In this document: piece after piece, positions 18,663 to 26,932 of the stretch
How positions within the stretch are numbered: position 1 is the stretch's first letter
How the letters are laid out: each line of letters begins with the position of its first letter
NCBI GenBank assembly: GCA_037442205.1
Contig: JBBIQS010000037.1
Location: 8,748-72,747 of the forward strand
Reading direction: 5' to 3'
DNA from: JBBIQS01 sp037442205
GTDB taxonomy: Bacteria > Myxococcota > Myxococcia > Myxococcales > UBA5297
Length of the DNA: 64,000 nucleotides
Made by a program: the position numbers and the translations under genes
The notes under the pieces: generated by a model
The model's input: only the letters and a program-made list of their open reading frames with translations
Database searches by the model: none
What the model was told of the DNA's origin: nothing

Positions 18663-19256
18663 ATGGAGCGCAGCTACAAGGTGAGGGAGTTCAACCATCT
18701 CAAGGGCCTCAAGGGCCTGAGCGACACCCAGCTCGAGCAGCACTTCAAGCTGTACGAGGGCTACGTCAAGCAGACCAACCTGCTGCGCGAGCAGATCACC
18801 GAGATGCTGACCAAGGGCCAGGCGGAGACCCCGATCTTCGCCGAGCTCAACCGGCGGCTGCCCTTCGAGCAGAACGGGATGGTGCTGCACGAGTACTACT
18901 TCGACAACATGACCCCCAGCGGCGGCGAGCTGCCCAAGTCTGGCGCCTTCGCCAAGGCGGTCGAGGACAACTTCGGCTCGGTCGACAACTACAAGAAGGA
19001 CCTGCTGAGCATGGCCAAGATGCGCGGGGTGGGCTGGGTGCTGACCCTGCAGGATCCCACCACCGGCCAGCTCGGCAACCGCTGGGTCACCCTGCACCAG
19101 GACGGCAACATCGCCGGCTACCGGCCGATCCTGGTCCTCGACATCTGGGAGCACGCCTGGACCGTGGACTACAAGCCCACCGAGCGCGCCAAGTACCTCG
19201 AGGCCTGGTTCCAGAACGTCAACTGGAAGGCCGTCGAGGGCCGGCTGGGCAAGTAG
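18663..19256 (+). CDS. Divergent Fe/Mn superoxide dismutase
   Basis: A 197-residue Fe/Mn-SOD-fold protein. Likely ligands are the His in LEQHFKLYEGYV, the His in VLHEYYFDNM, and Asp and His in VLDIWEHAW. Compared with classical enzymes the first helix is one residue shorter and the second-sphere His30 equivalent is missing; Tyr34 (EGYV) is retained. Gly lies four residues before the second His, and Gln occurs in LHQDGNIAG. That pattern resembles the Mn type, but the metal cannot be decided. No signal peptide, so cytoplasmic. AAAGGAG precedes ATG 18663. It is followed by a textbook terminator. Confidence 0.92.
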   Translation: MERSYKVREFNHLKGLKGLSDTQLEQHFKLYEGYVKQTNLLREQITEMLTKGQAETPIFAELNRRLPFEQNGMVLHEYYFDNMTPSGGELPKSGAFAKAVEDNFGSVDNYKKDLLSMAKMRGVGWVLTLQDPTTGQLGNRWVTLHQDGNIAGYRPILVLDIWEHAWTVDYKPTERAKYLEAWFQNVNWKAVEGRLGK

Positions 19257-19322
19257 TCCTCGCCCGGCTGCATCCTGAAGTTTCGCCGCCGGGAGGAATC
19301 GCTCCTCCCCGGCTCGGCATCA

Positions 19323-19360
19323 GGCCGGACGCGCGGCTCTCCCGCGTCCGGCCTTTTTTT
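19323..19360 (+). terminator. Rho-independent terminator after the SOD gene
   Basis: GGCCGGACGCG pairs perfectly with CGCGTCCGGCC around a nine-base loop and is followed by seven T residues: the clearest intrinsic terminator in the window. Confidence 0.93.
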
Positions 19361-19716
19361 GCGCTAGAGGTCTCCTCTGCGAGCGCGTCCGCGGCGTCAG
19401 TCCTCGGAGTACCCGGTCGTCGCCACCGCGGAGAAATCAGGCGCCGGATCTCACAGATCCGCTCCGGCCAGGCAGCAGGCGCCGCTCGCCGCGCTCCGGC
19501 CAGCGCCCAGACCTCGCGCGCGAAGGATTGGGCCCCTCTCCTGCGGCCGCGGCGGTAGCAGCTCGGGCCTCAGGAAGCAGCGTCCTCTCCGGCGAGCGCG
19601 AGCCGCATCCTCGACCGCGGCGGTCTCCGGGTTCGCCGATCCCGTGGGGGGCGCTTCGGCTCGTTGAGCCCTCGGCCGGCCATTGCCTGAGTGCGCGCCA
19701 CGGACGCACCCAACGA
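19361..19716. other. Non-coding stretch between convergent units
   Basis: About 360 bases between the SOD terminator and the hairpin behind rpsI. Open frames here have arginine/serine-rich content and no family similarity. Nothing else is recognised. Confidence 0.5.
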
Positions 19717-19750
19717 CGAAGCGGGCCCCGGCGAACCGGAACCCGCTTCG
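19717..19750 (-). terminator. Hairpin behind the rplM-rpsI operon
   Basis: CGAAGCGGG and CCCGCTTCG form a perfect 9-base stem about 20 bases after the rpsI stop on the minus strand. There is no strong T-run, so termination is likely but not certain. Confidence 0.55.
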
Positions 19751-19772
19751 AGGAAAGACAGGCAGCGCGTGC

Positions 19773-20168
19773 TTAGCGCTTGCTGAACTGGAAGCGACGG
19801 CGGGCGCCGGGCTGACCGTACTTCTTGCGCTCGACCGCGCGGGCGTCGCGGGTCATGAAGCCGGCCTTCTTCAGCACCGAGCGGAACTCGGGGTTGAGGG
19901 CGCACAGCGCGCGGCTGATGCCGTGGCGGATGGCGCCGGCCTGGCCAGAGAGGCCGCCGCCGCAGACGGTGACGTTGACGTCGAGCTTGTCCTTCTGCTC
20001 GACCAGCTCCAGCGGCTGCTTGAGGACCATCTTCGAGGTCTCGCGGCCGAAGTAGTCGTCGATGGTGCGGTCGTTGATGGTGATCACGCCGGTCCCCGGC
20101 TTCAGGTGGACGCGAGCCACCGACTCCTTGCGACGACCGGTTCCGTAGTTCTTGTGAGCCTCAGGCAT
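19773..20168 (-). CDS. rpsI: 30S ribosomal protein S9
   Basis: A 131-residue S9 protein. It has the conserved N-terminus YGTGRRKESVARVHL, TIDDYFGRET, the core CGGGLSGQAGAIRHGISRAL and the C-terminal tail with ARRRFQFSKR that reaches the P-site tRNA. It is the second gene of the universal L13-S9 operon, 36 bases after rplM. The start ATG at 20168 is preceded by AAGGAAGAAG. Confidence 0.98.
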   Translation of the reverse strand: MPEAHKNYGTGRRKESVARVHLKPGTGVITINDRTIDDYFGRETSKMVLKQPLELVEQKDKLDVNVTVCGGGLSGQAGAIRHGISRALCALNPEFRSVLKKAGFMTRDARAVERKKYGQPGARRRFQFSKR

Positions 20169-20204
20169 CGTCTTCTTCCTTAAGTCTGCGAAACGCTTGA
20201 AAGT

Positions 20205-20639
20205 TTAGGCCTCGACCTTGAACTCGACCGGCTTCTGGGCGGCGTGCTTGTGCTCGGCGCCGGCGTAGACCTTGAGCTTGGTCATCATCTGGCGGCCCAG
20301 GGCGTTGCGGGGGAGCATACGGCGGACCGCGTTGATGATCAGGTCCTCGGGGTGCTTCTCGCGCAGGTCGGCGGGGTGGGTGATCACCAGGCCGCCCGGG
20401 TGCATGGTGTGGTGGTAGTAGTTCTTGTTCTGCTCCTTGGTGCCGGTCAGCTTGACCTTGGCGGCGTTGACCACCACCACGTGATCACCGGTGTCGAAGG
20501 AGGGGGTGAAGCGGGGGTTGAGCTTGCCCTTGAGGATGCCGGCGATCTGGCTGGCCGCCCGGCCCAGGACCTTGCCGTCCACGTCCACGAGGAGCCAGCG
20601 GCGCTTGATGTCGGCCGGCTTTGCGCTGTAGGTACCCAT
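20205..20639 (-). CDS. rplM: 50S ribosomal protein L13
   Basis: A 144-residue L13 protein. It has RRWLLVDVDGKVLGRAAS, NPRFTPSFDTGDHVVVVNA, KNYYHHTMHPGG and the MLPRNALGRQMMTKL signature. It is the first gene of the L13-S9 operon, with a promoter at 20741-20769 and a leader of about 95 bases. That length leaves room for autogenous control by L13, but no specific element is recognised. The ATG at 20639 has AAAGGGTC upstream. Confidence 0.98.
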   Translation of the reverse strand: MGTYSAKPADIKRRWLLVDVDGKVLGRAASQIAGILKGKLNPRFTPSFDTGDHVVVVNAAKVKLTGTKEQNKNYYHHTMHPGGLVITHPADLREKHPEDLIINAVRRMLPRNALGRQMMTKLKVYAGAEHKHAAQKPVEFKVEA

Positions 20640-20740
20640 TTTCTTTGACCCTTTTGTCGCCCAGTCTGAAAGGCGCGCCCTGCGTCAGCCGCGGGAGCTG
20701 CCACTTGTGTTCCCGCAGTACGGCGGGCAGAAAGCGGGCT

Positions 20741-20769
20741 CTTTTAGGGTAAGCGACACTGCTTGTCAA
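20741..20769 (-). promoter_or_regulatory. Sigma-70 promoter of rplM-rpsI
   Basis: On the minus strand, TTGACA (20769-20764) is a perfect -35 box. A 17-base spacer and TAAAAG (20746-20741, 4 of 6) follow. It lies about 100 bases before the rplM start, in the spacer to the divergent M61 gene. Confidence 0.75.
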
Positions 20770-20921
20770 GACCTTTGCCCTGCGGGCGTCCGAGGCCGCG
20801 GCCGGTTCATCGATTCGCGGGCGGCGCATCTTCAGATCCAGCGCCGGCATCCAATCCCGCCTCGACAACGCCGGACACTTTCTGGCAGCGTACCCGGCGC
20901 TCTCGAGCCAGGAGGAACCCC

Positions 20922-22712
20922 ATGACCGTGCGCTACCAGGTCGGCATCGCCGACGCCCACGCCCACCTCTACGAGGTCGAGGCGCGCTTCCCGGCCGGCG
21001 ACGGCCCCTTGGCGCTGTGGATGCCGGTCTGGACCCCGGGCAGCTACCTGGTGCGCGAGTTCGCCCGCCAGGTGCAGGACTTCGCCGCCTTCGACGCCGC
21101 CGGCAAGCCGCTGCCTTTCGAGCGCAAGGACAAGAACACTTGGGTCGTCTCCGGCAAGGGCGAGCGCTCCGTCCGCTACCGGGTCTATGCCAACGAGCTG
21201 ACCGTGCGCACCAGCCACCTCGACGACAGCCACGGCTTCTTCAACGGCGCCAACCTCTTCCTCACCAGCGACGCCCACCTCGGCCGCCCGTGCCAGTTGG
21301 TGGTGTCGATGCCCGAGGGCTGGAAGGCCTCCTGCGCCCTGCCCTCGGCCGCCGGGGTCGCGCTCGCCGGCAACAGCGCCGCCTTCGCCGCCAAGGACTT
21401 CGACGAGCTGGTCGACTCGCCGGTCGAGATGGGCACCCACGCCCTGCTGACCTTCGAGGCCGCCGGCAAGCCGCACGAGGTCGCGATCTGGGGCCAGGGC
21501 AACTACGACCCCAAGCAGCTCACGGACGATCTCAAGGCGATCTGCGAGACCGAGGCCAAGGTCTTCGGCGGGCTGCCCTTCGACCGCTACCTCTTCATCC
21601 TGCACCTGACCGACAAGGGCCGCGGCGGGCTGGAGCACGCCCAGAGCACGGTGCTGCTCTGCCCGCGCCAGGGCTTCAAGCCTCGCAAGAGCTACGAGGA
21701 CCTCTTGGCACTGGCCAGCCACGAGTACTTCCACCTCTGGAACGTCAAGCGCATCAAGCCCAAGGCGCTGGTGCCCTTCGACTACCAGCGCGAGAACTAC
21801 ACCCGGCTGCTGTGGGCCTTCGAGGGGTTCACCAGCTACTTCGACACCCTGCTGCTGCGCCGCGCGGGGCTCATCGACGCCGGCAAGTACCTGGAGAAGC
21901 TGGGCGAGGCGATCACCGCGCTGCAGTCGGTGCCCGCCCGGCGGGTGCAGCGGCTCGACGAGGCCAGCCTGGTGACCTGGGTCAAGTACTACCGGCAGGA
22001 CGAGAACACGCCCAACAGCGGCGTCAGCTACTACGTCAAAGGCGAGGTGGTGGCGGCGCTGCTCGACGTCGCGCTGCGCGCCGCCACCGACGGCAAGCGC
22101 TCGCTCGACGATCTGATGCGGCTGCTCTTTGAGCGCTACGGCGACGGCCGCGGCGTTCCCGAGGAGGGCGTGGAGGCGGCGGCGCTGGAGCTGGGCGGCG
22201 CTGGGCTCAAGGAGTTCTTCGACCGCGCCCTGCGCTCCACCGAGGAGCTCGACTACTCGCTGTTCGAAAAGGCCGGCCTGTCCCTCAAGACCCGGCCCAA
22301 GAAGAACGCTCAGGACAAGGGCGGGACCCGGGGCGAGGACCACGACGCCGACGCCGGCTGGCTGGGCGTCGAGCTCAAGTCGGGCGACAAGGCGGTGGTG
22401 GCCACCACACTCCACGCCTCGCCGGCGGAGAAGGGCGGGCTCTACGCCGACGACGAGCTCATCGCCGTGGACGACGCCAAGGTCAGCGGCTCGAACCTGC
22501 TGGAGCGGATCGGCGAGCGGCGCGCCGGGGAGAAGGTCCGCGTGGCCCTCTTCCGCCGCGAGCAGCTTCTCGAGCGGACGGTGGAGCTTTCGCTGAAGCC
22601 GGCGGAGGCCTGCTATCTCGAGAAACTGGCGCAGCCGAGCGAGTCCCAGCGGGCGCTGCTGGCCGGCTGGCTGGGCCAGGACCTGTGGAGCCAGGAAGCC
22701 AAGGGCGCCTGA
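20922..22712 (+). CDS. M61 glycyl-aminopeptidase-type peptidase with PDZ domain
   Basis: A 596-residue M61 peptidase. An N-terminal beta-sandwich (about 1-175, containing WMPVWTPGSYLVREFARQV) is followed by the thermolysin-like domain. The zinc site is HEYFHLWNVKRIKP (267-271), with Glu301 in WAFEGFTSYF as likely third ligand. A PDZ domain lies at about 500-570 (WLGVELKSGD to VRVALFRREQ). The family prefers N-terminal glycine or alanine. No signal peptide is seen from ATG 20922, which has an AGGAGGAA site, so it is probably cytoplasmic. The upstream frame is open but unrelated. Confidence 0.94.
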   Translation: MTVRYQVGIADAHAHLYEVEARFPAGDGPLALWMPVWTPGSYLVREFARQVQDFAAFDAAGKPLPFERKDKNTWVVSGKGERSVRYRVYANELTVRTSHLDDSHGFFNGANLFLTSDAHLGRPCQLVVSMPEGWKASCALPSAAGVALAGNSAAFAAKDFDELVDSPVEMGTHALLTFEAAGKPHEVAIWGQGNYDPKQLTDDLKAICETEAKVFGGLPFDRYLFILHLTDKGRGGLEHAQSTVLLCPRQGFKPRKSYEDLLALASHEYFHLWNVKRIKPKALVPFDYQRENYTRLLWAFEGFTSYFDTLLLRRAGLIDAGKYLEKLGEAITALQSVPARRVQRLDEASLVTWVKYYRQDENTPNSGVSYYVKGEVVAALLDVALRAATDGKRSLDDLMRLLFERYGDGRGVPEEGVEAAALELGGAGLKEFFDRALRSTEELDYSLFEKAGLSLKTRPKKNAQDKGGTRGEDHDADAGWLGVELKSGDKAVVATTLHASPAEKGGLYADDELIAVDDAKVSGSNLLERIGERRAGEKVRVALFRREQLLERTVELSLKPAEACYLEKLAQPSESQRALLAGWLGQDLWSQEAKGA

Positions 22713-22843
22713 CGCGGCGCGTTTCCCGCTTGCGGCCCCGCGGCGCGGGCACTAAAAAGTCGAGCCGGCGTGCCGGGTTCTGAACGGCCCGAAAAACTCG
22801 CAAAACCCTGATTTCGCTCGCGTTCGATCGAAAAGGAGCAGCA

Positions 22844-24292
22844 ATGAAGGCCAAGGACGTCATCGGGTTCGCCCAGGACAAGAAGGCCACCTTCGTGGAT
22901 CTGAAGTTCATGGACTTCGTCGGGATGTGGCAGCACTTCTCCATCCCGCTGTCCGAGCTGAAGGAGGACGTCTTCGAGGAGGGGCTGGGCTTCGACGGCA
23001 GCTCCATCCGCGGCTGGCAGCCGATCCACGCCTCCGACATGATGGTCATCCCCGACGCCACCACCGCGGTGATGGACCCCTTCATGAAGGAGCCCACCCT
23101 CTCGCTGATCTGCAACATCGTCGACCCGATCACCCGCGAGGCCTATAGCCGCGACCCGCGCAACATCGCCCAGAAGGCCGAGAAGTACCTCAAGCAGACC
23201 GGCATCGGCGACGTGGTCTACTTCGGCCCCGAGGCCGAGTTCTTCGTCTTCGACTCGGTGGCCTACGACTCGGGCCCCAACCACAGCTTCTACCGGCTGG
23301 AGTCGGACGAGGGGCAGTGGAACTCGGGCCGGACCAGCGATCCGGGCGTGGGCAAGGACGGGTCGATCATCCAGCGCCCCAACCTGGGCTACAAGCCGCG
23401 CTACAAGGAGGGCTACTTCCCGGTCGCCCCTACCGACAGCCAGCAGGACCTGCGCGCCGAGATGTGCAAGGTCATGAACCAGGTGGGGATCGAGGTCGAG
23501 CGGCAGCACCACGAGGTGGCCACCGCCGGCCAGGCGGAGATCGACATCCGCTTCAATCCGCTGACCAAGGTCGCCGACCAGCTGATGTGGTTCAAGTACA
23601 TCATCAAGAACGTGGCCTGGCAGCAGGGCAAGACCGTGACCTTCATGCCCAAGCCGCTCTTCGGCGACAACGGCTCGGGCATGCACTGCCACCAGTCGAT
23701 CTGGAAGGCCGGCAAGCCGCTGTTCGCCGGCGAGGGCTACGCCGGCCTGTCGCAGATGGCGATGTGGTACATCGGCGGCATCCTCAAGCACGGCCCGGCG
23801 CTGGCAGCGCTGTGCAACCCCACCACCAACAGCTACAAGCGGCTGGTGCCCGGGTTCGAGGCGCCGGTGAACCTGGCCTACTCCAGCCGCAACCGCTCGG
23901 CGTCGATCCGCATCCCGATGTACAGCCCGAGCCCCAAGTCCAAGCGCATCGAGTTCCGCTCGCCGGACCCGAGCTGCAACCCCTACCTGGCCTTCGCGGC
24001 GATGCTGATGGCCGGCCTGGACGGCATCGAGAACAAGATCGACCCGGGCGATCCCTTGGACAAGGACATCTACGGCCTGTCGCCGGAGGAGCTCAAGGAC
24101 ATCCCCAAGATGCCCGGCTCGCTGGAGGAGGCGCTGTCGGCCCTCAAGAAGGACCGCGAGTTCCTGCTCAAGGGCGACGTCTTCACCGAGGACGCCCTGG
24201 ACATGTGGATCGACATCAAGATGGAGAAGGAAGTGAACCCGGTGCGGCTGCGCCCGACCCCGCTCGAGTTCGCCCTCTACTTCGACATCTAG
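22844..24292 (+). CDS. glnA: Glutamine synthetase, type I
   Basis: A 482-residue GSI, the usual length. It makes glutamine from glutamate, ammonia and ATP. Signatures are FDGSSIRGW, FGPEAEFFVFD, the ATP-site region KPLFGDNGSGMHCHQS and the substrate loop NPTTNSYKRLVPGFEAP. Tyr410 in DIYGLSPEE matches the adenylylation site, which suggests control by GlnE/PII (neither in the window). AAAAGGAGC precedes ATG 22844. It is monocistronic with a strong terminator. No certain sigma-54 site was found upstream. Confidence 0.98.
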   Translation: MKAKDVIGFAQDKKATFVDLKFMDFVGMWQHFSIPLSELKEDVFEEGLGFDGSSIRGWQPIHASDMMVIPDATTAVMDPFMKEPTLSLICNIVDPITREAYSRDPRNIAQKAEKYLKQTGIGDVVYFGPEAEFFVFDSVAYDSGPNHSFYRLESDEGQWNSGRTSDPGVGKDGSIIQRPNLGYKPRYKEGYFPVAPTDSQQDLRAEMCKVMNQVGIEVERQHHEVATAGQAEIDIRFNPLTKVADQLMWFKYIIKNVAWQQGKTVTFMPKPLFGDNGSGMHCHQSIWKAGKPLFAGEGYAGLSQMAMWYIGGILKHGPALAALCNPTTNSYKRLVPGFEAPVNLAYSSRNRSASIRIPMYSPSPKSKRIEFRSPDPSCNPYLAFAAMLMAGLDGIENKIDPGDPLDKDIYGLSPEELKDIPKMPGSLEEALSALKKDREFLLKGDVFTEDALDMWIDIKMEKEVNPVRLRPTPLEFALYFDI

Positions 24293-24314
24293 CCGGTCCC
24301 GCTAATCGATCGAA

Positions 24315-24347
24315 AGGCGCCGCTCCTTGCCGGGGCGGCGCCTTTTT
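24315..24347 (+). terminator. Rho-independent terminator after glnA
   Basis: AGGCGCCGC and GCGGCGCCT form a perfect 9-base stem with an eleven-base loop, running into TTTTTC. Confidence 0.92.
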
Positions 24348-24414
24348 CGTTGCGGGCCGGGATGCTGGGCAGGCTCGACCAGGCCCGCGGCGGCGAACGA
24401 CTGCTCGCCCTCGC

Positions 24415-24825
24415 TCAGTGGCACCCCGGGAATCCGCCCGGGTCCGAGACCAGCGCCTGGCTCGCCGCACCGAGCCTGGCCAGCGCCACCTTGCGGTGCT
24501 GGGTGAAGCGCAGGCCGCAGTGGTCGGCATCCACCTGAACCTCGAAGCTCGCCGGCTGGTAGCCCTGCGCCGAGACCTCGACACGGATCTTCCCCGCGCC
24601 CCCGGTCAGCGCCCGGCAGCCGGAGGCGAAGTCCTGGCACTCGGCCTCGGACAGCGCGTTCCCGGCCGCCTTCTCGGTCCCGCTGAGCGCGATCGTCAGC
24701 AGCGGCGCCCCGGTCTCCCCGTCGACCGCGGTCACCTCCACCGCGCTGCCGCTCTCGCACTTGGGGCAGGGCTGCAAGCCGCACCCGGCCAGCAGCCCCA
24801 GCAACGCCATGGTCAGTCGCTTCAT
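24415..24825 (-). CDS. Cys-motif lipoprotein, paralogue B
   Basis: A 136-residue lipoprotein (lipobox LAGC). Right after the lipidated cysteine comes GLQPCPKCESG, and the rest is a beta-rich, carboxypeptidase-regulatory-like domain with VEVSAQGYQPASFEVQV. Its sister gene upstream (24848-25261) has the same order: lipobox, QPCPNC, beta domain with VSAEGYAAQSF, then a GCGL/HCGL element. The CPxC motif close to the membrane anchor could form a disulfide or bind metal (inference). The ATG at 24825 is chosen because it gives a proper signal peptide. Confidence 0.78.
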   Translation of the reverse strand: MKRLTMALLGLLAGCGLQPCPKCESGSAVEVTAVDGETGAPLLTIALSGTEKAAGNALSEAECQDFASGCRALTGGAGKIRVEVSAQGYQPASFEVQVDADHCGLRFTQHRKVALARLGAASQALVSDPGGFPGCH

Positions 24826-24847
24826 CGACGAGATCCCCATCGCTCGC

Positions 24848-25261
24848 TCACCGGCAGGCCGGCGCATCGGGCAGCGCGGTCGCCCACGAGGCCCGCCCTT
24901 GGACCAGCGGGCATAGCCGCACCTCGCGCCGCGCCGTGTCCTGCAGCCCGCAGCCGTCCTGGACCACCTCCACCGAGAACGACTGCGCCGCGTACCCCTC
25001 GGCGCTCACGTCGATCCGCACCCGCCCCGGCTTGGCGTCGAAGGCCTCGCAGCCCAGGCCGCACTCGGCGCCGCGCAGCGACGGCTGGATGGGGCTGCCG
25101 TCCTCGTTGAACCCCGAGACCGCGCCGGCGAAGTAGACCCGGTCGGACTCGCAGTCGCGGACGGTGATCTCCAGGGCCGGGCCGCCCAGACAGTTCGGGC
25201 AGGGCTGACACGACGCCAGAGCCGTCCCCGCCGCCAGCGCCGCCAGAGCCTTTGCGACCAT
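24848..25261 (-). CDS. Cys-motif lipoprotein, paralogue A
   Basis: A 137-residue lipoprotein (lipobox LASC) followed by QPCPNCLGG and a beta-sandwich-like domain rich in paired cysteines (ECGLGCEAF, DGCGLQD). It is a clear tandem duplicate of the next gene downstream: same order, similar length and matching strand motifs (RVRIDVSAEGYAAQSFSVEV against its partner). The two are 22 bases apart and likely cotranscribed. Function unknown. Bases 25262-25559 upstream hold no recognised feature besides the divergent spacer to the S1 gene. Confidence 0.78.
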   Translation of the reverse strand: MVAKALAALAAGTALASCQPCPNCLGGPALEITVRDCESDRVYFAGAVSGFNEDGSPIQPSLRGAECGLGCEAFDAKPGRVRIDVSAEGYAAQSFSVEVVQDGCGLQDTARREVRLCPLVQGRASWATALPDAPACR

Positions 25262-25559
25262 CCGAAGTAGCCTCCCCGCGGCCCCCGGCGCGGCGGGCGC
25301 ATTCTGGCCGAGAACCTTCCGCGCCGTCGAGCCCGCCGGTTCTCGCGCCGACCTCCCTCTCTCTCCGCAGGCCTGGCAAGCGAGCGATCGAGGGCTCGGC
25401 TCTTATTGGTCGCCAGTCCACAGAGGGTTGGCGGCCCCGAGGGCGGTGCTCAGTCTTAACTGGCGCGTTTCCCGGGGGGAACGGGGAGGCGCGGGGAGGG
25501 GCGACAAGGCTCCTCTCCAACGAAATTCAACCGGGGCAAGGCCCCTACAGCGAGTGCAC

Positions 25560-26765
25560 ATGGCAGAGGAAGGGATGGCGGGGGGAACCACGGTCGGCGA
25601 GCAGGAGCCCTCGTTCGAGCAGATGCTCGAGGAGAGCCTGGCGCATGCCCGGGTGAGGCTGGAGAAGGGCGACCGGGTCCGCGGCCGGGTGATCGCGCTC
25701 GACGCGCGCGAGGCGGTGGTGGACCTGGGCGCCAAGCGCGAGGCGCTGTTGAATCTCTCCGACCTGACGCCCAGCGGCGAGCCGCTGGAGCTGCACGTGG
25801 GCGACGAGGTCGAGGGGACCATCGTCAACGAGGGGGACGAGGGGGAGCCGGCGCGGCTGACAGCCCAGGTGCCGGGAGGGCGCCTGGGCCGCCAGTACCT
25901 GGCCGAGGCGCGGCGGGAGAACCGCACCGTGGTCGGGGTGGTGCGCGGCTTCAACCGCGGCGGGCTGGAGGTGCAGATCGGCGGGGTGCGCGCCTTCTGC
26001 CCCATGTCGCAGATCGACAGCCGCCCGCCCGACGACCTGTCGCAGTTCGTCGGCCAGCGGATGAGCTTCAAGGTCCACGACCTGCGCGGGCGGCAGGTGG
26101 TGGTTTCGCGGCGCTCGATGCTCGACGAGGAGCGCAGCCAGAAGGCCGCGGAGACCCTCTCCAAGCTCGCCGAGGGGCAGGTGGTCCACGGCGTGGTGGC
26201 CTCGCTGCACGACTTCGGGGCCTTCGTCGACCTGGGGGGAGTGGACGCGCTCCTGCCCACCAGCGAGGTGACCCGCCGGCGCATCAGCCGTCCCGCGGAC
26301 GTCCTCAAGGCGGGCCAGGAGATCGACGCCCAGGTGCTCAAGGTGGACCTGGGGGACGCGCGGCGCCGGGCGCGGGTGACGGTGTCGCTCAAGGCGCTGG
26401 AGGCCGATCCCTGGGAGGAGGCGCGCTCCTGGCTGGTGGAGGGGGCGGCCTTCCGCGGCAAGGTGGTGGGCATCCAGCCGTTCGGGGTGTTCGTGGAGCT
26501 GGTGCCGGGGGTGGACGGGCTGATCCACGTCAGCGACCTGGCTGGCGGGCGGCGCATCGAGAACCCGGCCGATCTGGTGACCGTGGGCCAGGAGCTGGAC
26601 GTGATGGTGGGCCCGGTGGACTGGGAGAGCCGCCGGGTGTCGCTGGCCCCGATCGTGCCGGTGGAGGCCGAGGGCGAGCGCACCGTGGCCCAGTCCTCGC
26701 CGTCCAAGGAGTTCAACACCACCCTGGGCGACGCCCTGCGCGAGCGCGGCGCCGGCCACGAGTAG
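25560..26765 (+). CDS. Four-domain S1 RNA-binding protein
   Basis: A 401-residue protein made of four S1 OB-fold domains at about 38-105, 115-185, 205-280 and 295-370. Typical S1 strands are seen: RVRGRVIALDAREAVVDLG, VVHGVVASLHDFGAFVDLG and FRGKVVGIQPFGVFVELVPG. It ends in a short flexible tail. Housekeeping ribosomal S1 of Proteobacteria has six domains, so this is either a short paralogue or a lineage-specific S1. It probably binds mRNA. The ATG at 25560 is used. Another ATG five codons on follows AGAGGAAGGG but too closely to be a good site. Confidence 0.88.
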   Translation: MAEEGMAGGTTVGEQEPSFEQMLEESLAHARVRLEKGDRVRGRVIALDAREAVVDLGAKREALLNLSDLTPSGEPLELHVGDEVEGTIVNEGDEGEPARLTAQVPGGRLGRQYLAEARRENRTVVGVVRGFNRGGLEVQIGGVRAFCPMSQIDSRPPDDLSQFVGQRMSFKVHDLRGRQVVVSRRSMLDEERSQKAAETLSKLAEGQVVHGVVASLHDFGAFVDLGGVDALLPTSEVTRRRISRPADVLKAGQEIDAQVLKVDLGDARRRARVTVSLKALEADPWEEARSWLVEGAAFRGKVVGIQPFGVFVELVPGVDGLIHVSDLAGGRRIENPADLVTVGQELDVMVGPVDWESRRVSLAPIVPVEAEGERTVAQSSPSKEFNTTLGDALRERGAGHE

Positions 26766-26781
26766 CGGGAGAGGGTGACCG

Positions 26782-26820
26782 ACGCCCGCCCCGGGCTCCG
26801 CGAGGGCCTGGGGCGGGCGT
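26782..26820 (+). terminator. Hairpin terminator after the S1-domain gene
   Basis: ACGCCCGCCCC and GGGGCGGGCGT make a perfect 11-base stem 16 bases after the stop. There is no T-tract, so efficiency is uncertain. Confidence 0.65.
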
Positions 26821-26891
26821 TCGCCTGTCCAGCGGCGCCCGGCGCTCCCCCGGCGGCGTGCTGGATTCCGGCCGCTGTCGCAGATCGGTCA

Positions 26892-26921
26892 TTGCGAGGC
26901 CGAACCGGCAACAGCTACACT
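26892..26921 (+). promoter_or_regulatory. Promoter giving a nearly leaderless mRNA
   Basis: TTGCGA, an 18-base spacer, then TACACT. Transcription would start about five bases before the ATG at 26933, which itself has no Shine-Dalgarno sequence. Confidence 0.5.
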
Positions 26922-26932
26922 CGGCGCGCGCC

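Noticed and set aside
19361..19716. Possible small gene in the gap behind the SOD
   Set aside because: Frames there lack ribosome sites and have Arg/Ser-rich shadow composition.
22713..22843. Sigma-54-type promoter before glnA (GGGCAC)
   Set aside because: The required GC of the -12 element at correct spacing is missing.
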